From the NCBI GenBank assembly GCA_012931725.1, contig CM022951.1:5107532-5171531 (forward strand): a stretch of 64,000 nt of DNA, given 5' to 3'. The position numbers and the translations under genes are program-made. The notes beneath the pieces are model-generated. The model was not told the DNA's origin. It saw nothing but the letters and a program-made list of their open reading frames with translations, and searched no databases. The stretch comes from Litsea cubeba. Lineage: Eukaryota; Streptophyta; Magnoliopsida; Laurales; Lauraceae. Shown here piece after piece: positions 23,207 through 35,099 of this stretch (within the stretch, counting starts at the first letter, position 1; each line of letters opens with the position of its first letter).

Positions 23207-23866
23207 GGTTTTTAATTTCAGTTTATTGACCAAATTTAATAAGGGACAAAAATTTACAAGTCCAGTTGGATATTTTGGCCGGATACCATCTGTTCTGTTA
23301 TTTACATGGGTGGCACAAGAAACTAGTTATTTCCGGAAAGAGAATCTTTTTCTTCCCTTAGGTTTCCTGCCTGGATAAGTATTTGACATTTTTTGGGTCC
23401 AATCAATGCTCAAAATGAGGGAAGAGGGTGGAGGGAGAGGGAGAGGGAGAGGGAGAGGGGAGGATGGGTAGTTTAGAAAAAAGAATTTTTTTTCTTTTCT
23501 AATGCGGTATGAAGAGATAAAAATGTTTTCTTTTATGGTGCGGTGTGGAGAGATAAAAATATGGTGCTAATAGAAGCCCCAGATAAACGAGAAGAGGAAA
23601 ACCTTAATAAACCTCCCAGTGCCACCGAACCTAATTTGTTGTAGGTCCCACGCCACATGGCGTGCACTATAGCCGCGAGAGTGAGTCATCCTTTTTCTTC
23701 CATCCTTCCCCTTAATTTCTCATTTCTTCCCCAAGCAAGCGAGGGCGAAGAAAGAGAGAGGGGAAAAAAAGAAATATCAATCTGCTTCTCAAATCCATGC
23801 CTCAATTAATACTACTTATATACACACCCAAAACCATCAATCCAAAACTCCAAACAAAGCCAACCA
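22505..23866. other. Non-coding stretch upstream of kinase relic
   Basis: Contains an ATC repeat (22557-22572), a (GA) microsatellite (about 23174-23204) and a GGGAGA minisatellite (about 23425-23462). The last ~200 bases before the kinase ATG are pyrimidine- and A-rich, with TTATATAC at about 23815, consistent with a former promoter and leader. Confidence 0.5.
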
Positions 23867-24141
23867 ATGAAAATAGGGAAATTCATAGAAACCCTCGCAA
23901 AATCCCTCGCATCTCGTCTCCAAAAAGCCCTCTCATTATCATCATCCAACTCTTCCGATCAACCAGAAGAAGTCCTGCAGGAGATCACAGCCCAAGAGCA
24001 GAAGCATTCCCATTCGAAACCCTCCTCGCTGCAACCCGCGATTTCCACCCCAAGCTGAAGCTCGGAGAGGACGGCTTCGGACCAGTGTACAAGGTATGTG
24101 GAATTCTTACTATTTGTGTCTACTTTTCTCACCGAATGGTT

Positions 24142-24180
<39 letters not shown>

Positions 24181-24341
24181 CTGTGTGTGTGTTTTTGTAA
24201 TTTTTGTTTTTGCGGTGTTGGATTTGAAAAAAAAAATGAAGGGAAAGTTGGAGGACGGGAGAGAGATAGCAGTGAAGAAGCTTTGTCGAGGGTCGAAGCA
24301 ACGGAGGAGGGAGTTTGCGAACGAAGCGAGGATGCTGTCAC
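23867..24341 (+). pseudogene. Cysteine-rich RLK-like kinase, 5' fragment
   Basis: Exon 1 (23867-24093) begins MKIGKFIETLAKSL and leads through EEVLQEITAQEQK to FETLLAATRDFHPKLKLGE and GFGPVYK, the glycine-rich loop. A single-base loss after EQK (about 24002) shifts the frame. Exon 2 (24242-24341) gives GKLEDGREIAVKKL, which includes the ATP-binding lysine, then REFANEARMLS. Donor GTATGT, acceptor TGAAG and the final donor GTATGG are intact, and the exon phases match family genes. This layout is that of plant cysteine-rich-RLK-like cytoplasmic kinases. No exon 3 (VQHRN onward) is seen downstream, and one loop glycine is Asp (GED for GEG/GQG). It is a truncated relic, or a shift caused by a sequencing error plus a very long intron. 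Confidence 0.85.
24143..24193. repeat. (TG)n microsatellite
   Basis: Uninterrupted TG repeat to about 24179, then a short break and more TG. It lies in the first intron of the kinase relic. Confidence 0.95.
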
Positions 24342-26195
24342 GTATGGCATACTTCAAAGCATATTCATGTAGATTTCCTGAGTTTTAGTCTTTGTTTTGG
24401 TGGGCTTATTGCTTCTGCATTAGTGAGGAATGCCCCAAGTTTCATTTCATATTCTTTTATTATTTCATATTCTAATTATGGAATCATGTTCCCTTTCTCA
24501 GAAAATCACAGGATCACTCCACTAGGCTTGATGGGGGCAGTGTGACAAGTTTCGTTGTTAAGTCACATTTGAAAATAAATTATTTTCCAGAACTTTGCAA
24601 TATGTAATGAATGTATTTTGGTTATCAGATGTCGATGTATATCCATTCTTATTTCTGAATGGTTGCAGTGTTCTACCTTCTTTTATGGGCTATTTGGATG
24701 CTAGGATTTCTGACAGGGATTCCTTAAATTGCATGGATTTTAGAGTCCATGTAAGGCATTTTGCTTATGGATAGGTATGGATTGTGTTTTTTTTTTTGAA
24801 AAATCCATGGATTAGTGATTCCAAAAGGTACAGATGGGTTGGTGTTTGTGGGGGTGGGAGAGGAGATTCTTACCCCATGCTTATTCTGGAATACCCAAAA
24901 AATGTGGGTGCATGGGGTGTTCTAAGTGTTTGTGAGGTTTTAGTTTGGTGTGGGCAAGTTGGTATAAGTGCGCCCCTTGGCAAACCCATTGCACTCTAAG
25001 TTGCATCAACAACAAAGGACTTTTTTCTACAAAAATATAAATAAATAAATAAATAACTTTTCTAACAAACAAACAACAGCTACAGCATTCATTATCCTGT
25101 AATTGTATCATACCTTAACCAACCCATCAGCATCCCACTCTAATTTCATGGCAACATGTAGTAGTGTTGGTAGAAATCATCATCCTGTAATTGTATCTTA
25201 CCTTAACCAACCCATCAGCAATATGTAATCGTATCATACCTTAACCAACCCATCAGCAATATTAAGAAAGGTTGATTCAATAAAAGTGCATCAAACAAAC
25301 CAAAGTACATTCAACAAACTACAAGCACACCCATCAACATGAGTTCCTTCAAATGTATTTAAAGCTTTATTTATTAGACAATAAAAATATAAGAGGAGAG
25401 AGCTGCAAATGATGTGTTCTGGATTATGGAAGGATCTTCAGTGGTCTGGGTCCGATCAGGAAGTAATTCCTCCAGGAAATATGGAAATCATCCCTTCCGC
25501 AAGTGTTTCACCAAGTCCATCCTGACAAGAAAAAGTATAAAGCCCAAGTCATCTGATTAAAGATTCAATTTCCTAATCCTAATCCCAAATATGCACACTA
25601 GAGATAAAATGAACATGCACCTAAATCCAAATCCAAATCACCTAAATAAAATAGCTCTACCAGTCCGGATCTCAAATCTAAAATGGGCCTATTAGAGTCC
25701 ATATTTGAATCAGAACTGCAGATCATACAGATGGGCCTTTTAAGGTCTAAATTTTTAGGTGTAAATAATATTTTAAAGGAATTTTGGATCCAAGCGAGGG
25801 TTTGGATCTACTGACAGATCCTAATGAGTGAATGAATTATAAGATCCCCCAGGGGCCAGGGCTATACTGAGACAAATGAGAAATGCATCAAAATGCTTTA
25901 CAAAGAACTCTTACATCTGTCGGAAGTTGACCTAGCATTATGTAAGGAGGGGCAAGAAGTGGGCCTAGGTTTGTGGACGGTCCTCTAATGGAGTCCGATC
26001 TTGAATTGAATTACAGATTGGATATCCGACTAAATTGGCAACTTGAGGGTTTGATGGATTCAGGTGTATCCAAATTGATGAGGCCCATTGAGGAATCTGT
26101 GGGCCCTCCTAGTTAAGGATTTGATCGAGCCTGTTAGGGCAAAATGACTAAATGAAAGATTAAAGATCGAATTCAAGACCCACTTTTTGATTGCG
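24342..26195. other. Non-coding stretch between kinase and CNL relics
   Basis: No gene recognised. Includes an AAAT run (25036-25056) and three copies of a ~36-bp unit, TGTAATTGTATCATACCTTA plus ACCAACCCATCAGCA, at about 25097, 25185 and 25223. Confidence 0.5.
25097..25262. repeat. Three-copy short repeat
   Basis: A unit containing CCTTAACCAACCCATCAGCA appears three times. The last two copies are adjacent. Confidence 0.8.
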
Positions 26196-29100
26196 TTATA
26201 TAAGAGAAGTTGAGAAATGCGACAAAGCCTTTACAAAATATATATGCTCGTACCTTCTTGTCCACATTCTGGGTACAGAGTCGAAGTGAGCCTTGGTTCG
26301 TGGATGGTCCCACTCCACGGCATCCCACCATTTCTTCTTTCCTCTTATTTCTTTGAGAGCGCAAGGTAGGTTGTCCACGGAGAAGGGGAGCTTCTTCAAC
26401 TCACGACAATTGCTTATATCGATGGTCTCCAATGCATTACAAATTAATACCCTCGAGCAGATGCCCTTCAGTTCTGGTAAACTGTAGATGTCTAAACTCT
26501 GTAGCTGAGAGAGTATCAACATAGCATTGTTATCGTCTTCTCTGGTTATTCCCATTTCTTCCTCCTCTCCTACGATCTCTTTCATTTGCCCACATCTCTC
26601 AACTTTAATACTCTTCAAGCATCTTAGTTGCTGCAACAGCCTAGCTGGGAGTAGATACTTCAGCTTATGGCAATAGGATACCTCCAATGACTCAAGGCTT
26701 TTTAGTGCATCCGGTGATGGAATACCTTTGCAAAAGACTAGGAATTCTGGAATATAATCAATTCTCAATCCCTTTATGTCAGGTAGTAATGGTTCCTCCT
26801 CCGCCATTAAGTACTTCATATTCCGGCAATCAATGATTATACAACGAGACAACTTACTCTTATTCAGTAAGCGTGTGAAATGCCACAAGCTACTTATTTG
26901 ACACTTCCATATGATGAGCTGCTGAGTGGTATCGGGGAGCAATAACGGGTTTTCTTCACCAATAAGATCACAGCCACAAATCTGAACACAGGACTCACCC
27001 GAAGTGAAAATAGACGTACCGACAGAAAGAGAGAATCTTTTCATCATTTGCCACTTGTTTGATTTGGCGTGCTGTAGGAAATCGGACAATTCTTCAAATT
27101 GAATATTCAGAATAGCCAGTCGAGTGGAGTTCAGAATTTCTTCAATTCCGGCTCCTTCCCCTGTCTTTGAAGACAACTTCCATCTGCTATTAAGCATTGT
27201 CAACTCTTCCAGATGAGAGAGCCTAGGTATAATACCAGCTGGAAATATACGTAATTCGTCAGTCCCATCGAGTGAAGACGTTGAAGATAAACCATTGCTT
27301 CCACTCCTGATGGCAGCTCTCGAATTTTGGTGTGGGAAAGGTCCAACACCCTCAATTCTTCAAGCTTTTCCAGTGATGGCACCTCCTTTAGATCTCTACA
27401 CCATTTTAATATCAATGCACGGAGCTTCTTCAAGTTAGAAACGGAATTAGGCAATGACTTTATCTTTGTGGAAGAGAGGTTAAGAACTCGGAGGCTGCAC
27501 ATTTGGTTAAAATAAGAATCAGGGGAGATCTTCTGTAGTGGGTTTTGTTGAAGAAGCAAGGTTAAGAGATGTTGACAGTTGGGTGACCGGAAAGTTCTTT
27601 TATTTCATTATCCATCAAAGAAATCCTCACAGCATCTTCTTGCAACTCGGTTGAAAATTCCTTTAAATGCCGACCTGCATAGATCACAGATCGTGGACTC
27701 TCTGCTCTTGTAATGTCGATTGCCATATCCCTGAGTAAATCATGCATTTTGAGCATTTCATTTCCAAGATATTTACATTTCTCCAACATGGAAACTTTTA
27801 TGAGTCGATCCAAAATGGTATGCCCTTCGTTGATGTCATCTTCTCTGGTCCCACTTTCATCTATCAGACCCTCACAAATCCATTCGTCAATCAGCTCATT
27901 AGGAGAGATCTTGTGGTCTTCAGGATATAATGAGCAGAACAAGAAACAAGATTGGAGTACATGGTTAGGTAATTGAGTATAACTAAACTTTAGTGTTGCG
28001 AAGACCTTGTCAATACCCGTAAACTTTCCGTTTGCTTCTCTCAGATTTGTTAAAGCACAATTCCATACTGCGGCATTGTCAACACCACACATAGATCCTC
28101 CAACTGTTTTAATTGCCAACGGCAAATTGCCACACTCCTTAGCAACATCCTTTGCAAGGTCTTCTATATCTTTAGAGAGGATTACACCACCCACAGCCAC
28201 AATATTCTTGAAGAATTCCCATGATTCATCTTCAGAAAGAACTCGTACTTCAATTGCATGTGCTTGCATCTGTCCGCATATTCCTTTGTCACGGGTAGTG
28301 AGAACCACTTTGCAACCATTTTCTTCGCTTGGAATAGGAATGCCAACCTTAAACTAGATCAAAATGCGTCCACATATCATCAAGGATGAGCAAAACTTTT
28401 TTCGCCACTTCAAAGCATTAACTATCTTTCTTGCTGCGCCAACCTCATCATCATTCTTCTTCCTATGTCTATTTTCAACTCCTTTGCAATTTTTCGCTGT
28501 AGCTTGTATATGACATCTACGTCTTTTACGTCTTTTGAAACAGTTATCATATAACATGATCAAAACGCTTGGATTCGATGAGATGGTTGTTAATGTTGCT
28601 CATGATTGTTGTCTTTCCAACTCCTCCCATACCATGCACTCCAATTATTAATTTTCTCCATGCCCAATATGTAATTCAAAATCTCTTGCCGTGTAAATCC
28701 GCTGTTTTACCCACTATAGGCATCGTAGGTAATGCATTAGTTGCTAGTGGTAGTGGCTCCATAGTGACACCATTTTCAAAACTGCCATTTGTAATTAGTT
28801 TGTCCATTTGACCAATCAATCTCGACGATTTCTTGTTAATCTTCCGACGCTTGCAGTAATTTGGAAAACGTCCTTTCCAACAATTTTTTTTTTCTGCAAA
28901 GTTTATCTGTGTATCACTTACTTTCCCTTTGATAGACTCCACTTCTTGTAGCCAATTAGTCACTTCATTCGAAGCACTCCCACCTTGTAACCCGGCGCAC
29001 TCTACTCTTCTCATAATGTCATCATTTTTAGCAATCAATGCACGCATCCTACTTCCCAAAGCCTCCATATTTAGCTTTAATTGTTTTTGGTAATTGATTT

Positions 29101-29218
29101 CTCTTAAAAGACAAGCAAATAAGGTCTTCAAGACTCCAACAGCAACACGATCTAGTGACACTACAGAATAGAAAGGAAAATGATAGTAATTAGAGAAATT
29201 GAGAAAAATACAATACAA
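26196..29218 (-). pseudogene. CC-NBS-LRR disease-resistance gene, frameshifted
   Basis: The order on the minus strand is that of a CNL of the At4g27190/RPS2-RPS5-like group. The coiled-coil region (28676-29218) contains VTNWLQEVESIKGKVSD. The P-loop GMGGVGKTT is intact at 28607-28642. Kinase-2 (VLLILDDMW) at about 28368-28395 is in another frame. GNLPLAIKTVGG follows near 28117-28150, then CFLFCSLYPEDHKI and the MHD motif (MHDLLRDMAI) at about 27733-27750. The LRRs run from 27559 to 26196 with SLRVLNLSSTKIKSLPNSV and ELRVLDLSHTKIRELPSG. At least five shifts or stops interrupt it, including an in-frame TGA before the P-loop, a one-base loss after DHVI, and breaks near 28440, 28350, 27570 and 27210. 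All motifs survive, so decay is recent, or the shifts are base-call errors. An acceptor-like TTCTGTAG near 29165 may precede the coding start. Confidence 0.92.
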
Positions 29219-29689
29219 TAAAGTAGAAAAGACAAATAAAAGAGAAATGAGAAATGATTGTTATGTAACTAAGAACCAACATATATATTTTATGTTAATC
29301 TATTCTAAAGTTTCTTAGATGGACAAGTGGTTGTATGAATTTTTCAAGTATATCTTTAATTGCAAGCATGAAAGTCAAATGCTATAGATTGAGATGCTAA
29401 CGATGTGATACAGTTCGACTGTTCTAGTCCTAATTAGAGAGATAAACTATATATAAAAGTAGTTGGGAGTTGGATTGGGATGCTTCATCGAGAAGGAGAT
29501 TCAGGATTTATTATTTATACCATCATCATCATCATCGATTAGAATATCAGTGTTGTTTATTATATTAGATTTAATAATATTTATTAGGCTAGACTTAAGG
29601 AAGCGGGAGGTTAAAAACCTATTAGAAGACTACTGAAAGATTTCAGGCCAACTTATTAACTTCCACATATCTACAGTTTATTTTAGCAA
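29219..29689. other. Non-coding stretch
   Basis: AT-rich with an ATC repeat at about 29521-29535. Would have been upstream of the CNL gene. No further signal. Confidence 0.4.
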
Positions 29690-31650
29690 CGGGGCTTGCC
29701 AAAAAAGTTGCAAAAGTATTGCCTCGATCCTTGAAATGAAATTATTGATAAAAATGAAAAATATCTTGGGAATCCCTTGACATCAGACAAAATAGATACT
29801 TGAGTATCAAGGCTCTCACAACAAAATTAAAAGTAGACCAAGCTCATGGCAAATTCCCTTACTATCATAAGTTGGCGGAAACACCCCTAATCAAGTCAGC
29901 CTCAACAATTTCCGTCTATAACATGTTTGTTCTCTGTCTCCCAAATAAAATTACGGATTCAATTAATAAATGTCTAAGATCCTTTTGGTGGGGGAAGAGT
30001 GAGTGGAAACGAAAACTCCATACCATTAAATGGGCTGAATTATGCAAACCCATTTCCAAGGAGGGTTCTAGGAATTATAGAGACACCAAAAATAATAAAC
30101 CTAGCCCTCTTAGCCAAAACTTCCCGGAAATGTCTGACCAATGAGAACCTCATCTGCCCAAAGATTCTAAGGCTAAATATTATCCTAGAAGGGACCTTTT
30201 GGAAGCTAAGTTTAGGATAGGTAATTCTTGGTTTTGGAAGGGTTTTGTTGAGGGGGATAATTATATAAATGAAAAGGTTGGATGGATAAGTGGTACGGAG
30301 AGAATATATCTCTTTGGAATTATAATTGGATCCCCTTGTAAATTATGGATTGAGGAAAGCCATATTCCTCTATGATTAACCTAGATCTCAAAGTCAGAGA
30401 GTTATGACCGCAAATAAGTTATGAGATATTAGTGCTCTTAAGGACTATTTTGACAACCCTATAGATATTGAGAATATTGGTACAGTTTATCTCTCTAGAT
30501 CCCTTTCTAAAAATGAAAGAGTTTGGCCACTTTCCAAGAATGGTCGGCTTACTGCTAAATTTGCGTATAGATTAATCAACAATAAAAATCATGCCAGCCT
30601 CATTTTAACGGTAATTTAGAAAGCTTTGTGAAGGCTTCATCTCCCCCAAAAGGTTCTTTTGTTTGGTTGGAAATGTCTCAAAAACGCCGTCCTAGTAAGA
30701 GCCATTTAAAAATTGAAAATCATGGCTATAGACAATAAATGTACTGTATGTGAGAAAGAAGAGGATTCAGTTGGGCATGCCCTTATGTAATGTGAATTTG
30801 CGAGAGCAGATGGTTTGGATCACAGTTGGGCCTTTTCTCGGATACTTTCCACCCCATGGATTTAATAGAATGGTGACAGAACTCATGTGAGCATAGCCAA
30901 CCGACCCCTCCTCTGGGGGATACTAACTTAAAAATGTGGATCCTTTCTATGTGGTGGACTATTTGGAAAGCTAGGAAGGACTTCTTTCATAGAAGTCAAC
31001 CATTAGATCCCTCCAAGATCATAGGATCAGCCCATAAGATGCTTCAGGATCCATCCTGCCATTATTGGGAGTTTTCCTTAAGAAAAGATGGGGATCAATC
31101 TTCGATCCCTATGACGATCTCTAACAAAGATGATATAATAACCTTTACGGATGCAGCCTATAAAACTAAGGAGGGATAGGCACCCTTTGGCTACATCATG
31201 AAGTTAAATGTTGACATTGTGGGTACAGGTGCTATCCAAGGACTCAAAGTTGACTCTGCAAAGGAGGCCGAAGCGAGGGCGGTCTTAGCCGCATTAGATA
31301 AGGTGGGGAAAAATGGCTTTGTCAGACTTCGTATTCTGATGGATGCAAAAGAAGTGGTGCAAGGGTTGAAGGGAGAATACGATTGGTCCATAAATCCAAT
31401 TATTTTGGACATCAGAAAGTTGACTATTTATTCTCGTTTTGTGGGCGTTGATTATATTTCCAGGGCTCTCAATGGTCAGGCACATAGGCTTGCCAAAGTT
31501 TTCTATTTTGTTAGGTAGGATGTAGGTTGGGAGAGGGCTTCAAGTATCCTCTTGACTAGGGGCTAGACTGTTGTTGGTCTTTTTCTTCTCTTTTTTGTTG
31601 CTTGGTTTTCTTTAATGACTACTCCTTCTCTACCAAAAAAAAAAAAAATT
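29690..31650 (+). pseudogene. LINE ORF2 3' half with RNase H
   Basis: The reading starts in the post-RT region (KYLGIP near 29765, then FPYYHKLAETPLIKSASTIS and RSFWWGKSEWKRKLH; 29800-30144). It then crosses a zf-RVT-like zinc-binding region (LPQKVLLFGWKCLKNA, then CTVCEKEEDSVGHAL; about 30640-30790) with several shifts and stops. It ends in an RNase H domain (FTDAAYK; EAEARAVLAALDKVG; DAKEVVQGLKG; ALNGQAHRLAK; 31140-31518). A T-rich 3' UTR and a poly(A) run at 31636-31649 mark the 3' end. It is 5'-truncated and inactive. Domain order and the poly(A) end make the LINE call firm. Confidence 0.9.
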
Positions 31651-32214
31651 ATTGGGCTTTCAACATGACCAATAATTAATTTTTGTCACTTTTTTTATGG
31701 ATCATGTTTAGGAGCCTTAGAAAAGTTTAAATAGCTTCACCGGGTATTTACCACCAACTTATCCAAATCAACTGATAGGAGGGGCGTAAGTAATGACATT
31801 CTTACTAGTAAGGAAGCTGTGAGTGGAAGGCATAAGCCCATAAGCTAAATGGCGAGCCTTAACTTAAGGGGACAAAGCATATGACTATCACTTGTAGAGT
31901 AGGGTGGTAGTTGAAAGAAATTGAGGAGCAGTCAAAATGCTTCCTCCCAATATTGCCATACACTAGGAGAGGTCTCACGCTAATGAAAAAAACTCTAAGA
32001 AAACAAGCCGGTACCAGCAAAAGGAACAACCTTCAATGTATCAATTTTCTGTGCCCAAGAACTTCTTGTCATTGACTTATTATGTAATATAGAAGTTATA
32101 AAACCATTGTACAAGATCCTTTAAAGGCATGATCATTTATTTTACTAAAATAACTGGTTAAAATTAGTACATCGCATTGTGAGGATCAAGATAGAGTTCC
32201 TTTTACATCATCAT
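31651..32214. other. Non-coding stretch
   Basis: No gene or clear repeat boundary seen. Confidence 0.4.
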
Positions 32215-32890
32215 CTCCGTTGAAGCCTTCTTCCATCAATCTTGGTCAGTATTATGAGTTCTACTTTTCCCGCAGGTTAAAGTAAAACTCATACTAAAAA
32301 AAAAAAGATACTTTTCATCTCAACGCTTTCTATTTATAACCGATTGGCAACTTGATGTTACACTCCAGTAATAGGGCTTCAGATCAACACATGATGAAGT
32401 ACCTAACCATGGAGGAGTTTTCTTGGGAAAGAAATTAAGGTTCATACAACCAACTGCAATACTTTTTATGGAAGAACTATAAAAATGATATTCTAAATTA
32501 CATATCCTAAAAGCAATACTAATATGATGTGAAAAATTTAGAACTCGTCAACATCTTATAAAGAAAATAGATACTTAAAAGAGACGGAAAAAAAAAAAAA
32601 AAAACACTAAAGAGATGGTAGTCTTACTTTTGTAATGATAAACTGATGCCGGCGAGAACTCTTTTGTATGATAAAAATCCTCAATCTGCAATTTTTGTGA
32701 ATCCTAAGAAAATTTATTAAACAATCACAACAAGATGAATATAAAATTGTTGTAATGATTAATTAAGTAAAAGAACTCCTAAGACTTACTAACTTTTAAT
32801 ATTAAAAGATTAATACTAGATAAATAACAAACATATTCTTAAGAGAAAACTAGCCCATCTTGTGGGGCCCACCGGATGCATGAAAATCAT
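32215..32890 (+). repeat. Duplicated block A, copy 1
   Basis: Direct repeat of 34295-34950. Both begin TTGAAG(C/A)CTTCT(T/C)CCATCAATCT and end in CTAGCCCATCTTGTGGGGCC. Similarity by eye is about 80%, with indels. Confidence 0.85.
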
Positions 32891-33401
32891 GAGAGACAGG
32901 ATGCACATGTCACGATGTTGACTAGGGAGAGAGGAAAATTGTCTCGACTGGATCATCCAAGTTTGATGTTTGTCTAAACTAATGAAGTACCAAACCATTC
33001 CATGAGGAAAACAAATTCAAACAACTATATGGAATCCACCAAACCATATAAAAAAACAAAAAAAAAAAAAATTCAAAAATGTGATCCCACTAAGTAATTC
33101 CCAGAATTTAAAAAAAAAAATGAAACTAGAATATTCTGCAATTCAGTTTATCTGATTATTAAGGATGCAAAAGACTAAAAATGCAACATCTGCGACACCA
33201 ATATTCAGCCACACTAATATTCTCTTGATGCTGGATCTTTTATTGGTTTTCATTAAGAAGGCAAATTTATCTTTATACTCAACATTGGCTTTTCTACTCC
33301 CACATAAGATAGTATTCTCATCCATGCATTCTTATGAATTTTACCTGGTATACTTAGTCTTTTGATATGGAGGTTATGGTGTCTCCTTTAAAGTGCAGGT
33401 G

Positions 33402-33461
33402 GACATTGCATCCAAGGCTCGTCTCTCAGTTCACAAGTTGTACTCATCCAGTGAGTTTTTG
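33402..33461 (+). CDS. Possible orphan exon
   Basis: A 60-base open segment between TGCAG and GTAATTTT reads VDIASKARLSVHKLYSSSEF plus one residue. Composition is protein-like, but nothing confirms it: no neighbouring exon and no recognised family. It may be chance. Confidence 0.2.
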
Positions 33462-33849
33462 GTAATTTTCTGCTGATCGTGAAGTGAAGATAATTTTCAA
33501 CAAGAGTGGATCCACAATACAGTCACTAGCTTTTGGATTGACAACACTGGGGCCATCATCTAAAAATGAGAATCTGCTGGCTTAAAATGGCTTGAGTCAT
33601 CATCCAATTTACCTTTCTTAAAGCTTTCATAGCTTTGATTATATAAGCTCATTTAATTTGCCAAGATAAAATGTTCTCCAGCAAACTTCTTTTGTTTTAT
33701 GAATTGGGACGTTCACTCTATTTTTACTTTTCTTAATAAACTCTCCTCACATAACAATTAGTTTGATTTTTGAAGTTGTTTTTTTTTACTGATCTTATTT
33801 CTAATTCTTCATTGGTTTTTAATCCTTTTTTTTTATATTCTACAATTAA

Positions 33850-34115
33850 TGATAGAAAAGATGAGGATCAATGATCAAGTCATGGATTATTTATATCACT
33901 GATCAGTGGCAGAAGATCAAATGGTGAAGCCAAATATCATCAACCCAATGGTAGAAAAGAGCTGGATTTGTAAACAAATTAGAGTTATTCGAGATCAAAT
34001 GAAAGCTAATTACCTTGTATGGTAATGGTCTAATACTTGATGAGACCCACTCTATAAAGATAAATTTTAAACTTAGGATTAAATCTGGAAGTCTCCCATC
34101 ACATTAAGTATGAGT
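33850..34115 (+). repeat. Duplicated block B, copy 1
   Basis: Direct repeat of 36825-37085. Shared stretches include GATCAGTGGCAGAAGATCAA and TTATTCGAGATCAAATGAAA. Confidence 0.85.
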
Positions 34116-34294
34116 CTAAAATCAGTTAGGCGCAAGGATTCAAAATGAGTTGAGGGAGGGAACTTGGAAATTTATGGCCAATAGTCCTTCATGGCATTAT
34201 CATGGGCAGCATATATGAATAGCTTGATGATGGAATGTGAAATGGAATGTGAATGAGTCGTGACTTCTTTTCTTTTTTTTTGATGCTCCAACAT

Positions 34295-34950
34295 TATATT
34301 GAAGACTTCTCCCATCAATCTAGGTCAGCATTATAAGTTTTACTTTTCCCTTAGCTTAAAGTAGAACTCATACTAAAAAATATAGAAAATTTGTTCATTT
34401 CACTTTTTTTTTTTTTTTATTTCTAACCGATTGACAATTTGATGCTACCCTCCTGTAATATGGCTTCAGTTCAACAGATGATGAAGTACAAATCCATGTG
34501 GGAGTTTTCTTGGAAAAACAATTAAGTTTCATAACCAACTACAGTACTTTTTATGGAAGAACTCTAAAAATGATATTCTAAATTATAAATTCTAAGAACA
34601 TTAGAGCCCTTAAACATCTTACAAAGAAAATAGATACTTAAGCGAGAAGAAAAAAAAAAGGGAGATAGTATTCTTACTTATGTATGATAAAGTGATGTTG
34701 ACAAGAACTCTTTTATATGATAAAAGTCTTCAATCTGCGATTTTTGTGAATCATAAGAAAAATACAAAACAATCACAACAGAACGAATAAACAATTGTTG
34801 TAATGATTAATGAAGCAAAAGAATTCCTAAAACTTTCTAACTTTTAATAGTAAAAAAGATTGATAGTAGAGAAATATGAAAACATATTCTCAAGTCAAAA
34901 CTAGCCCATCTTGTGGGGCCCGCCAGATGCATGAAAAATCATGGGATACA
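34295..34950 (+). repeat. Duplicated block A, copy 2
   Basis: Partner of 32215-32890. The order A-B-A-B across 32.2-37.1 kb indicates a tandem segmental duplication. Confidence 0.85.
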
Positions 34951-35050
34951 GAGGATGCAAAGTTGTCGATCCTTTTCCTGCGGGTTACTTTGGAGGACAA
35001 GTACATCTCATTCCGGATCCATCAAATTATGGACAAGGTCCTCCAAGAGC

Positions 35051-35071
35051 GGGGGGGGGGGGGGGGGGGGG
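35051..35071. repeat. Poly(G) tract, 21 bases
   Basis: An uninterrupted run of G inside a short open frame (34876-35197). Runs this long are rare in plant DNA and prone to length error, so frames crossing it are unreliable. The downstream acidic segment (NDDEEDGIQLTRHAFYMVLE) is unidentified. Confidence 0.9.
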
Positions 35072-35099
35072 CTAGACTTCTTTGATTTTGATATAGCAC

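Noticed and set aside
24098..24388. ORFs with Val-Cys or Thr-His repeats
   Set aside because: Translations of a (TG)n microsatellite in the kinase intron.
31191..31485. Minus-strand ORFs opposite the LINE RNase H
   Set aside because: Shadow frames of the plus-strand RNase H domain.
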